Source: JALQUL01 sp040382935 (GTDB taxonomy: Bacteria; Pseudomonadota; Gammaproteobacteria; Burkholderiales; Burkholderiaceae_C). From it: a stretch of DNA of 23,002 bases. How positions within the stretch are numbered: position 1 is the stretch's first letter; each line of letters starts with the position of its first letter. The position numbers were made by a program, and so were the translations under genes. The stretch lies in assembly GCA_040382935.1 (NCBI GenBank), contig JBEIEP010000043.1, forward strand, positions 1-23,002. The letters are read 5' to 3'. The notes under the pieces are model-generated. The model was not told where the DNA came from. It did no database searches and saw only the letters and a list, made by a program, of their open reading frames with translations. Of this stretch, positions 15,647 to 22,862 are shown piece after piece.

Positions 15647-16414
15647 ATGAACCTGATTCGCTCTGCTATCCATATGCTGTTCATGATGGTCACCGTAGTG
15701 CCTTTCACGCTAGCGATGCTGGTGCTCACACCCATCGGCAAAGAAACCTGGGTCTACAAGATTGGTGTGTATTGGCTGACTTTGGCCATTCGGTCGGGGC
15801 GTTGGTTTATTGGCATCCGTCACCGCATACACGGCCTAGAAAATCTTCCCGATGGGGAGACCAGTCCCGCCATCCTTTTGGTTAAACACCAATCGACATG
15901 GGAGACTTTTGCCATGCCCGGTATCATGCCGCACCGCCTGGCCTACGTGTTCAAAAAAGAGCTGCTGTACATCCCATTTTTTGGTTGGTCTATGGCGGTT
16001 TTGGACATGATTCATATCGACCGCCGCTTACGCGCCCAGGCGTTTAGCAAGGTAGTAGAACAAGGCACACGCTTGCTGGCCAAAGGCACCTGGATCATCA
16101 TGTTCCCAGAAGGCACCCGCACCCAGCGAGGCAAGGTTGGCACGTACAAAGAGGGCGGCACCCGTTTGGCAGTCGCCACCAGCGCGCCCGTGATCCCCAT
16201 AGCGGTAACGGGCGGCCGGGTTTGGCCCGCCAAAGCTTTTGTAAAGCGGCCGGGATTGGTAGAAATTTCTATTGGAAAACCCATCCCCAGCGTTGGCAGA
16301 GACCCTGGCGAATTGATGCAAGAGGTGCAAACCTGGATAGAGGCCGAAATGCGCCGCCTAGACCCCGAGGCCTATGCCCACGAATCCCAACCCGAAAAAG
16401 CCCATGCTGCTTAA
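15647..16414 (+). CDS. plsC: 1-acyl-sn-glycerol-3-phosphate acyltransferase (PlsC family)
   Basis: A membrane-bound acyltransferase that adds the second acyl chain to lysophosphatidate in phospholipid synthesis, or a close paralogue. It has 255 residues. The N-terminus is hydrophobic (AIHMLFMMVTVVPFTLAMLVLTPIG). The catalytic block is LLVKHQSTWETF, with His81 and a Glu at the place of the usual Asp in HX4D. Block III is FPEGTRTQRG (153-162), followed by GGTRLAVATSAPVIPIAVTGG. The ATG at 15647 is chosen because it starts directly before the first membrane helix. The preceding in-frame sequence overlaps gmhB and is not coding. It follows gmhB by 46 bases and overlaps the next gene by 11. Confidence 0.92.
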   Translation: MNLIRSAIHMLFMMVTVVPFTLAMLVLTPIGKETWVYKIGVYWLTLAIRSGRWFIGIRHRIHGLENLPDGETSPAILLVKHQSTWETFAMPGIMPHRLAYVFKKELLYIPFFGWSMAVLDMIHIDRRLRAQAFSKVVEQGTRLLAKGTWIIMFPEGTRTQRGKVGTYKEGGTRLAVATSAPVIPIAVTGGRVWPAKAFVKRPGLVEISIGKPIPSVGRDPGELMQEVQTWIEAEMRRLDPEAYAHESQPEKAHAA

Positions 16415-17360
16415 CTGGATTCAGGCCAGCCTGGATTTTTTTACTGGCAATGCGTCCGCAGAGGCCACAACCACGACCCCTAACGCGCCGCGTGAACCGA
16501 CCCCAACACGCGCCAAAGGGCGGGCGACCACACCGCCTGAGACGCCAGCCCAGCCCATTGAATCTAAAGGCTCCCGTTCGTTTAGCCTGCTACGGCACAC
16601 CGACGCCACCCACAGCCTGCATTTGCCTATGCGGGGTTCAGATGAAATCGAGGTGGCGTACAAGCTAGAACGCGCCAAACGGCGCAGCATAGGTTTTGTG
16701 GTTACCGACCAGGGCTTGAACGTGAAGGCCCCTCAATGGGTGGGGCTACCCGACATCAACCAGGCCCTGCGCGCCAAAGCCCCTTGGATTTTGCGCAAGT
16801 TGAGCGAGTTGCAAACCCGCACCGAACAGTCCATGCACCAAAGCATACGCTGGGAAGACGGCGCAACATTGCAGTTTTTGGGTGAACCGGTCACCCTGGT
16901 GCTAGACCCCACCCACACCGCGACCCGCACCAACGCCCAATGGATAGGCCCCAAAACACCTGGGCAAGCCGCCCAACTGCTGTTAAGTTTGCCCCATGAT
17001 GCCAGTGTTCAGCAAATTCGAGATGCCGCTAAAGCCTGGCTTATGCGGCAAGCAAGCACCCACTTTACTGAACGACTACAGCATTTTGCACCTCAACTGG
17101 GGGTGAAATGGACACGCCTTAGTCTCAGCAACGCAGGCACCCGCTGGGGCAGCGCCAAGATAGACGGCAGCATACGCCTGCATTGGCGGTTGATCCATTT
17201 CAAACCCAGCGTTATCGATTACGTGGTGGTTCACGAGCTATCACACCTACGCGTCATGAACCACAGCCCCCAGTTTTGGGACACCGTAGCCACCCTAGTG
17301 CCCGACTACGCCAAGCAGCGCAAACAATTGCGTACGCAGACCTTGCCTAAGTGGGAGTAG
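16404..17360 (+). CDS. YgjP/SprT-like zinc metalloprotease (DUF45 / M48 family)
   Basis: A predicted zinc-dependent metallopeptidase of the YgjP (DUF45) type. Residues 277-287 hold HELSHLRVMNH, with HExxH zinc ligands His277 and His281, catalytic Glu278 and the further His287. NAGTRWGSAKIDGSIRLHWRL just before it is the other conserved DUF45 block. The first ~70 residues are Thr/Pro/Ala-rich and look disordered. RAKRRSIGFVVTDQGLNVKAP starts the folded part. I chose the ATG at 16404 (MLLNWIQASLDFF), which overlaps the plsC stop by 11 bases as in coupled genes. ATG 16374 is also possible. The substrate is unknown. Protein length is 318 residues. It is likely the last gene of the glyS transcription unit. 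Confidence 0.85.
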   Translation: MLLNWIQASLDFFTGNASAEATTTTPNAPREPTPTRAKGRATTPPETPAQPIESKGSRSFSLLRHTDATHSLHLPMRGSDEIEVAYKLERAKRRSIGFVVTDQGLNVKAPQWVGLPDINQALRAKAPWILRKLSELQTRTEQSMHQSIRWEDGATLQFLGEPVTLVLDPTHTATRTNAQWIGPKTPGQAAQLLLSLPHDASVQQIRDAAKAWLMRQASTHFTERLQHFAPQLGVKWTRLSLSNAGTRWGSAKIDGSIRLHWRLIHFKPSVIDYVVVHELSHLRVMNHSPQFWDTVATLVPDYAKQRKQLRTQTLPKWE

Positions 17361-17413
17361 GGGTGGTCTAGCGCGGTAGCCGCAAATGACCGACAATCAC
17401 ACGCTTCATTAGA

Positions 17414-17427
17414 CCTGCCTGGGCAGG
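17414..17427 (+). terminator. Small hairpin between the metalloprotease gene and mnmG
   Basis: CCTGC-CTGG-GCAGG forms a 5 bp GC stem with a 4-base loop in the 86-base gap before mnmG. There is no T-run on the plus strand (CATGCGTATTAGG follows), so termination is doubtful. It may just be chance. Confidence 0.25.
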
Positions 17428-17446
17428 CATGCGTATTAGGTGAACT

Positions 17447-19453
17447 ATGTTGTACCCAAAAGAATTCGATGTCATTGTTGTCGGCGGCGGCCATGCGGGC
17501 ACAGAAGCCGCTTTGGCCAGCGCGCGCATGGGTTGTGCCACATTGCTGCTTACCCACAACATAGAGACCTTGGGGCAGATGAGTTGCAACCCCTCTATTG
17601 GTGGTATCGGCAAGGGCCACCTGGTGCGCGAGGTGGATGCCTTGGGCGGCGCCATGGCCTTGGCCACTGACCATGCCGGCATACAGTTTAGGATTTTGAA
17701 CAGTTCCAAAGGGCCTGCCGTTCGCGCCACCCGGGCACAAGCCGACCGAATTTTGTACAAAGCGGCCGTTCGCCACCAGTTAGAAAATCAACCCAATCTG
17801 TGGTTGTTTCAGCAAGCCGTTGACGACTTGATGGTAGAGGGCGACCGCGTGGCGGGGGCCATAACACAAGTTGGTGTTCACTTTAGATCAAAGACCGTTG
17901 TGCTGACCGCTGGAACCTTTTTGGATGGAAAAATCCATGTGGGGTTGAACAACTATGCGGCTGGGCGGGCAGGCGACCCCCCCGCCCAGTCTTTAAGCCA
18001 TCGCTTAAAAGAACTCAAGCTACCGCAAGGACGCCTCAAAACCGGCACCCCGCCGCGCCTGGACGGCCGCACCATCGACTTTTCAAAATGCCTGGAGCAG
18101 CCGGGTGATGGCATGCCAGGGGGCATGAGCGAGTCCATGCCGGTGTTTAGTTTTATGGGCAACCGGCGTATGCACCCCCAGCAAGTGCCCTGCTGGATTA
18201 CCCACACCAACGAGCGCACCCACGACATCATCCGCAGCGGCTTTGACCGCAGCCCTATGTTTACCGGTGTGATCGAGGGGGTAGGCCCCAGGTACTGCCC
18301 CAGCGTTGAAGACAAAATCAACCGCTTTACCGACAAAGAAAGCCACCAAATCTTTTTGGAACCCGAGGGCCTGACCACCCACGAGTTTTACCCCAACGGT
18401 ATCTCTACCAGCCTACCATTTGATGTGCAGTACGACTTGGTACGGTCCATGGCAGGCCTAGAAAACGCGCACATCCTGCGCCCTGGTTACGCCATTGAAT
18501 ATGACTACTTTGACCCCCGTGCGCTAAAAACCAACTTTGAAACACGCGCCATTGCCGGCCTGTTTTTTGCAGGGCAAATCAACGGCACCACCGGCTATGA
18601 AGAAGCTGCTGCACAAGGCCTGTACGCAGGGGCCAATGCCGCCTTGCTGTGCCAAGGCAAAGCGCCTTGGGTGCCCGCCCGTGATGAGGCTTATCTTGGG
18701 GTGCTGGTAGACGATCTGATCAGCAAGGGCGTGACCGAACCCTACCGCATGTTCACCAGCCGCGCCGAGTACCGACTGCAACTGCGTGAGGACAACGCCG
18801 ATATGCGCCTGACTGAAAAAGGCCGGGAACTGGGTTTGGTGGACGACGCCCGCTGGGATGTGTTTTGCCGCAAACGCGATCTTGTTTCACGTGAAACAGA
18901 GCGGCTGCGTAGCACCTGGGTAAGCCCGAAAACCGTGAGCACACCAGAAGCCGAACGGGTATTGGGCAAAGCCTTAGAGCACGAATACAACTTGTTTGAC
19001 CTGCTGCGCAGGCCCAACGTGGGCTATACCGATCTGATGAGTTTGTCTGGTGGACAATGGGCAATGGCCGATTTATTGCCTACGACCGGACAAACACAGG
19101 CCGACGAGCCCGTCACGCCCTGTGATGCAACCGTGGTTGAACAGGAGCTACGTTCTGCCGTTATTGAGCAATTGGAAATCAGCGCCAAATATGCGGGCTA
19201 TATCACCAAGCAACAAGAAGAGGTAAGCCGCGCCTCTCATTACGAGCGCCTGCGTTTACCGCCTGATTTGGACTATATGCAGGTAAGCGCATTAAGTTTT
19301 GAGGTGCGTCAAAAACTGCAACAACAACGGCCAGAAACCCTTGGGTTGGCGTCGCGTATTTCAGGGGTTACCCCTGCCGCCATCTCTTTGCTGTTGGTCC
19401 ACCTGAAAAAGTCGGGCTACAAAACCCCACTCGCCAATCTTGAAGTGGCCTAA
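17447..19453 (+). CDS. mnmG: tRNA uridine-5-carboxymethylaminomethyl modification enzyme MnmG
   Basis: MnmG (GidA) works with MnmE to install the cmnm5 group on wobble uridine 34 of several tRNAs, using FAD and NADH. The N-terminal Rossmann motif is DVIVVGGGHAGTEAALASAR (residues 8-27). SCNPSIGGIGKGHLVREVDALGG, GPAVRATRAQADR, FLDGKIHVGL and LKTGTPPRLDG match the two GidA signatures. IPGYAIEYDYFDPR-like (LRPGYAIEYDYFDPRALK) and FFAGQINGTTGYEEAAAQGL close the FAD domain. The C-terminal helical MnmE-binding domain ends with SRISGVTPAAISLLLVHLKK. Its 668 residues are slightly long for the family but normal in Burkholderiales. ATG 17447 is the start. The gene contains a parS site at 18883-18898. 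It is followed by rsmG after 12 bases. Confidence 0.97.
   Translation: MLYPKEFDVIVVGGGHAGTEAALASARMGCATLLLTHNIETLGQMSCNPSIGGIGKGHLVREVDALGGAMALATDHAGIQFRILNSSKGPAVRATRAQADRILYKAAVRHQLENQPNLWLFQQAVDDLMVEGDRVAGAITQVGVHFRSKTVVLTAGTFLDGKIHVGLNNYAAGRAGDPPAQSLSHRLKELKLPQGRLKTGTPPRLDGRTIDFSKCLEQPGDGMPGGMSESMPVFSFMGNRRMHPQQVPCWITHTNERTHDIIRSGFDRSPMFTGVIEGVGPRYCPSVEDKINRFTDKESHQIFLEPEGLTTHEFYPNGISTSLPFDVQYDLVRSMAGLENAHILRPGYAIEYDYFDPRALKTNFETRAIAGLFFAGQINGTTGYEEAAAQGLYAGANAALLCQGKAPWVPARDEAYLGVLVDDLISKGVTEPYRMFTSRAEYRLQLREDNADMRLTEKGRELGLVDDARWDVFCRKRDLVSRETERLRSTWVSPKTVSTPEAERVLGKALEHEYNLFDLLRRPNVGYTDLMSLSGGQWAMADLLPTTGQTQADEPVTPCDATVVEQELRSAVIEQLEISAKYAGYITKQQEEVSRASHYERLRLPPDLDYMQVSALSFEVRQKLQQQRPETLGLASRISGVTPAAISLLLVHLKKSGYKTPLANLEVA
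18883..18898. promoter_or_regulatory. parS: parS site 1 (inside mnmG)
   Basis: TGTTTCACGTGAAACA is the exact canonical 16 bp chromosomal parS palindrome to which ParB binds. Here it lies within mnmG and is read as part of L-V-S-R-E-T. ParB is encoded 3 kb downstream at 21911-22861. Confidence 0.97.
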
Positions 19454-19465
19454 AGTGGTACCAGT

Positions 19466-20164
19466 GTGACCCCTGTGCATTCCACCTCATCTGCCGACCC
19501 GTTGGCCTTGCCCCTCAAGCAAGGCCTTGACGCGCTAAATTTACCCGCGACGCCTGAGCAAATTCAACGGCTTTTGGACTACTTGCGCCTAATTGCACAA
19601 TGGAACAAGGTGTACAACCTCACCGCCGTGCGAGACCCCCAGGAGATGCTTTCGCTGCATTTACTTGACAGCCTAGCCGCCATTGCGCCGTTGCGCCGCC
19701 ATACCCAAGGGCAGGCGACCACTCTTTTGGATGTGGGTGCGGGCGCAGGGTTACCCGGGGTGGTGATCGCCATTATGTGCCCCGAAGTTTCCGTCACCTG
19801 CATTGACACCGTAGCGAAAAAAGTTGCCTTCCTGACCCAGGTGGGCGCCACCCTTAAATTGCCTAACTTTGCTGCCGTGCACAACCGTGTGGAAAACTGG
19901 AACAGTCAAGGGTTTGATGTGGTCACCAGCCGGGCTTTTGCTTCACTGGCCGACTTTACAAAATGGACATTGTTTCACGTGAAACAAACCCCTCCAAAAA
20001 GGAGTGGCGTCTGGATGGCCCTCAAAGGAAAAACGCCTGACGATGAGATTGAATCCTTACCGGGTTCGGTTCGTGTCACAAAAGTTGAGGTTTTGCAGGT
20101 CCCAGGACTAGATGCCAGTCGCTGCATTGTTTGGATGGAACCCCGCGACGCAGACTCCATTTAA
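19466..20164 (+). CDS. rsmG: 16S rRNA (guanine527-N7)-methyltransferase RsmG
   Basis: RsmG (GidB) methylates N7 of G527 in 16S rRNA using S-adenosylmethionine. It has 232 residues from the GTG at 19466, 12 bases after the mnmG stop. Family marks are LLDYLRLIAQWNKVYNLTAV, HLLDSLAAI, the SAM-binding LLDVGAGAGLPGVVIAI and CIDTVAKKVAFLTQV, then DVVTSRAFASLADF. The parS site at 19971 is read here as L-F-H-V-K-Q, a run often seen in RsmG because of this dual use. The stop TAA at 20162-20164 coincides with the left edge of the inverted-repeat element that follows. mnmG-rsmG is a standard operon near the origin. Confidence 0.95.
   Translation: MTPVHSTSSADPLALPLKQGLDALNLPATPEQIQRLLDYLRLIAQWNKVYNLTAVRDPQEMLSLHLLDSLAAIAPLRRHTQGQATTLLDVGAGAGLPGVVIAIMCPEVSVTCIDTVAKKVAFLTQVGATLKLPNFAAVHNRVENWNSQGFDVVTSRAFASLADFTKWTLFHVKQTPPKRSGVWMALKGKTPDDEIESLPGSVRVTKVEVLQVPGLDASRCIVWMEPRDADSI
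19971..19986. promoter_or_regulatory. parS: parS site 2 (inside rsmG)
   Basis: A second exact TGTTTCACGTGAAACA lies in rsmG, 1,088 bases after site 1. The palindrome extends one base on each side. It is read in a different frame from the site in mnmG, as F-H-V-K-Q. Confidence 0.97.
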
Positions 20165-20287
20165 CCTAGAAACGGCAGTCGAGTCTATAGCGCACTCACC
20201 TAAGCGGTGGAGGTTTAAGGGCGTTAAAACATCAGTGTTCATACGGTTTTACCAAAAGAAGGAAGCGGTCAACTGCCGTTTCTAGGT
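20164..20287. repeat. 124 bp element with 17 bp inverted-repeat ends, MITE-like
   Basis: AACCTAGAAACGGCAGT (20163-20179) is matched by its perfect reverse complement at 20272-20288, with 92 bases between. If the element is taken as ACCTAG...CTAGGT (20164-20287), TTA flanks both sides (20161-20163 and 20288-20290) as a possible 3 bp target duplication. The inside holds no open frame of note. It might be a small non-autonomous mobile element or a folded 3' structure of the mnmG-rsmG transcript. The left edge overlaps the rsmG stop codon. No other copy was seen in this window. Confidence 0.55.
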
Positions 20288-20351
20288 TTAAAGAGGCGCC
20301 AACCATTTGTAGTTGACTCCAAGTACAACTTAACAACCCGAAAAGACGGCT

Positions 20352-20367
20352 TGTTTCACGTGAAACA
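20352..20367. promoter_or_regulatory. parS: parS site 3 (intergenic, upstream of the lysE-parA-parB genes)
   Basis: The third exact TGTTTCACGTGAAACA lies 381 bases after site 2 in the gap between rsmG and the LysE gene. The perfect palindrome extends to 24 bp (20348-20371), longer than at the other two sites. A second small hairpin (CGCCG-AAAT-CGGCG, 20372-20385 region) follows directly. Confidence 0.97.
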
Positions 20368-20460
20368 AGCCCGCCGAAATCGGCGACAATTAAGAGACGC
20401 TGCGCACCACCAATGCAAGCGGGCAACTTCCAGCGCTTTACTACTCGCACGCAACAACCC

Positions 20461-21084
20461 ATGACCTCATTTTTTGGAATCACTGACTACGGCGCATTTG
20501 TCCTCGCATTCATTGTTTTGCTGTTTATCCCTGGTCCTGGTAATTTGGCCATCATGACCTCTACCGCAAAAGGTGGCATCAAAGGTGGTACCGCCGCCAC
20601 CCTGGGTTTGATGTTGGGGGACCAAGTGCTTATGTGGCTGGCAGTGGCAGGGGTAGCCGCCATTATTACCGCCTACCCAGGCGCCTTTACTGCTGTGCAG
20701 TGGGTGGGGGCCGCCTACCTGGCCTACTTGGGTTTGCGCATGATTTTAGCCAAACCGGGTGACGCACCCATCCTGAACATTCGGCCGCGCCAGTACCTGC
20801 AGCAAGCCTTTGTTATCACGCTTCTCAACCCCAAAGCCATTGTGTTTTACATGGCGTTTTTTCCTCTGTTTATTGACCCAAAGGTTCACCAAGGCACGCT
20901 GACTTTTGGCGTGATGGCGGTGACGATTGCTGTGTTGGCTTTCATCTACTGTTTTGGCGTCGTGCTGTTAACGCACTTTTTTGCCGAACGCCTGCGTGCC
21001 AACCCAAAGGCCAGTAGCGCCCTTCAAAAGTTTGCGGGTTTGTTGTTGGTGGGCTTTGGCCTGCGCTTAGCCTTAGGCAAATAA
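20461..21084 (+). CDS. LysE/RhtB family amino-acid exporter
   Basis: An inner-membrane exporter of 207 residues of the LysE/RhtB family, which export lysine, homoserine, threonine or related compounds. The family signature is near the N-terminus: FVLAFIVLLFIPGPGNLAIM, then GGIKGGTAATLGLMLGDQVL. WVGAAYLAYLGLRMI and FVITLLNPKAIVFYMAFFPLFID are also typical, and there are about six hydrophobic segments. The ATG at 20461 (MTSFFGITDYG) is chosen, since the upstream extension is hydrophilic and not family-like. It is the first gene after parS site 3 and is only 9 bases from parA, so it is probably cotranscribed with parAB. The substrate is unknown. Confidence 0.9.
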   Translation: MTSFFGITDYGAFVLAFIVLLFIPGPGNLAIMTSTAKGGIKGGTAATLGLMLGDQVLMWLAVAGVAAIITAYPGAFTAVQWVGAAYLAYLGLRMILAKPGDAPILNIRPRQYLQQAFVITLLNPKAIVFYMAFFPLFIDPKVHQGTLTFGVMAVTIAVLAFIYCFGVVLLTHFFAERLRANPKASSALQKFAGLLLVGFGLRLALGK

Positions 21085-21093
21085 GATAAGACC

Positions 21094-21864
21094 ATGACAA
21101 AAATTTTCTGTGTTGCCAATCAAAAAGGCGGGGTAGGAAAAACCACTACCACTGTGAATCTGGCTGCGGGCCTGGCCAAAGTAGGCCAACGGGTGCTGAT
21201 GATCGACCTTGACCCACAGGGCAATGCCACCATGGGTTCCAACATCGACAAGCGCACCATGGCCTTAACGGTGTACGACGTACTGTTAGAGTCCGCCTCC
21301 ATCGCCGAAGCAAGAATAATGGCGCCAGACTGCGGCTACGACGTGCTGGGTGCCAACCGCGAGTTGGCGGGGGCCGAGGTGGAACTGGTAGATATTGAAC
21401 GGCGCGAGCGCCGCCTCAAGCAGGCCATCGCCGAGGTCGCAAATGACTACGACTTTGTTCTGATCGACTGTCCACCCAGTCTTTCCATGCTAACCCTCAA
21501 TGGTTTATGTGCCGCCCACGGGGTGGTCGTACCCATGCAATGCGAATACTTTGCCCTTGAAGGCTTAACCGATCTGGTGAACACCATCCGGCAGGTACAC
21601 GCCAATCTCAACCCCGATCTGGCCATTATTGGCCTACTGCGGGTGATGTTTGACCCCCGTATTACGCTGCAAACACAGGTGAGCAACCAGCTGAAGGACC
21701 ACTTTGGCGACAAGGTTTTCAACACGGTGATACCGCGCAATGTTCGCTTGGCCGAGGCCCCAAGCTATGGCTTACCCGGTGTGGTGTTTGACCCTTCTGC
21801 CAGGGGCAGCAAAGCCTATGTCGAGTTTGCCCAAGAAATGGTTGACCGCATACAGACCATGTGA
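21094..21864 (+). CDS. parA: Chromosome partitioning ATPase ParA
   Basis: ParA (Soj-type) binds DNA as an ATP dimer and, with ParB on parS, segregates the chromosome origin. The 256-residue protein has a deviant Walker A, KGGVGKTT (residues 11-18, signature Lys11 and Lys16), then VLMIDLDPQGNAT (A'), FVLIDCPPSLSMLTLNGL (Walker B region) and the C-terminal VIPRNVRLAEAPSYGLPGVVFDPSARGSKAY. The short N-terminus without an extra DNA-binding domain is that of chromosomal, not plasmid type Ia, ParA. Start ATG 21094 is 9 bases after the LysE gene. Confidence 0.96.
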   Translation: MTKIFCVANQKGGVGKTTTTVNLAAGLAKVGQRVLMIDLDPQGNATMGSNIDKRTMALTVYDVLLESASIAEARIMAPDCGYDVLGANRELAGAEVELVDIERRERRLKQAIAEVANDYDFVLIDCPPSLSMLTLNGLCAAHGVVVPMQCEYFALEGLTDLVNTIRQVHANLNPDLAIIGLLRVMFDPRITLQTQVSNQLKDHFGDKVFNTVIPRNVRLAEAPSYGLPGVVFDPSARGSKAYVEFAQEMVDRIQTM

Positions 21865-21884
21865 AACTGATTGACGGTTACTTT

Positions 21885-21893
21885 TTATCCACT
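21885..21893 (+). promoter_or_regulatory. Single DnaA-box-like sequence between parA and parB
   Basis: TTATCCACT matches the strong DnaA box TTATCCACA at 8 of 9 positions. It stands alone in the 46-base gap between parA and parB. I see no cluster around it, so this is not an origin. It may be chance. Confidence 0.25.
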
Positions 21894-21910
21894 TTTCTTA
21901 TTCCCCTCCC

Positions 21911-22861
21911 ATGGTCACCAAAAAACCAAAAGGCTTAGGCCGCGGACTTGAAGCGCTACTTGGCCCACGCGTAGCCGATAACTCGGCCGACGGCACCACC
22001 ACCAGCGAAGAGCGCGCCGCCAGAAGCCTGCCCACAACGCTTGCCTTGGAGGTGATGGTGCAGGGCCAGTACCAGCCGCGCACCCGCATGGACGAGGGCG
22101 CTTTGTACGAGTTGGCCGACTCTATCAAGGCGCAAGGCATCATGCAGCCCATTTTGGTGCGCCAACTCGGTAGTGGCCCCAACACCGGTAAGTACGAAAT
22201 CATCGCTGGCGAACGCCGCTTCCGTGCGGCCCGTTTGGCGGGGTTGACCGAGGTGCCGGTACTGGTCAAAAACGTAGCCGACGAGGCCGCTGCGGCCATG
22301 GCCTTGATTGAAAACATTCAACGCGAAGACCTCAACCCACTTGAAGAAGCCCAAGGAATTCAAAGGCTTGTAAAAGAGTTTGGACTCACTCACGAGCAGG
22401 CCGCGCAAGCGGTCGGGCGTTCACGCAGCGCCTGTTCAAACCTGCTTAGGCTACTCAATTTGGCTGAGCCTGTACAAACCATGTTGATGGCTGGCGATAT
22501 TGACATGGGCCACGCGCGTGCGTTGCTGGTGCTTGAAAAAGCCTCACAGATCACGGCTGCACACCAAATTACCGCCAAAAAAATGTCTGTTCGGGAAGCG
22601 GAAGCGCTGGCCAAGCGCTTAGGCGCAGAATTCACTTTACAACCCAACAAGCCGCGCAAAGAAAAAACACGTGACCTTAAGCGGGTTGAAGAAGAACTGT
22701 CTGACCTGTTAGCGGCCAGCGTGGAGGTTAGGGTCAAAAAGCGAACCAAGCGGGCGGGCCGCATTGAGGAACAAGGGGAGTTGGCGATTTCTTTTGGCTC
22801 TATAGACGAATTAAACGGGCTAATAGACCGTATTCGCCAATCCCGCTCTGGTGGCGCTTAA
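21911..22861 (+). CDS. parB: Chromosome partitioning protein ParB
   Basis: ParB is the CTP-dependent DNA clamp that loads at parS and spreads along neighbouring DNA. It has 316 residues. The N-terminal KGLGRGLEALLG is the ParA-stimulating segment. VQGQYQPRTRMD and GERRFRAARLAG (Box II, residues 100-111, CTP-binding) follow, then MALIENIQREDLNPLEEA. The helix-turn-helix is at about 158-180 (LTHEQAAQAVGRSRSACSNLLRLL). The C-terminal dimerisation domain ends with ISFGSIDELNGLIDRIRQ. The three parS sites upstream are its expected targets. ATG 21911 is 46 bases after parA. Its TAA is one base from the IS end at 22863, so the IS leaves the protein intact. Confidence 0.97.
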   Translation: MVTKKPKGLGRGLEALLGPRVADNSADGTTTSEERAARSLPTTLALEVMVQGQYQPRTRMDEGALYELADSIKAQGIMQPILVRQLGSGPNTGKYEIIAGERRFRAARLAGLTEVPVLVKNVADEAAAAMALIENIQREDLNPLEEAQGIQRLVKEFGLTHEQAAQAVGRSRSACSNLLRLLNLAEPVQTMLMAGDIDMGHARALLVLEKASQITAAHQITAKKMSVREAEALAKRLGAEFTLQPNKPRKEKTRDLKRVEEELSDLLAASVEVRVKKRTKRAGRIEEQGELAISFGSIDELNGLIDRIRQSRSGGA

Positions 22862-22862
22862 C

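Noticed and set aside
20232..20483. 83-codon minus-strand open frame over parS site 3
   Set aside because: It spans the parS palindrome and one arm of the inverted-repeat element, has no supported start signal, and matches nothing I recognise.
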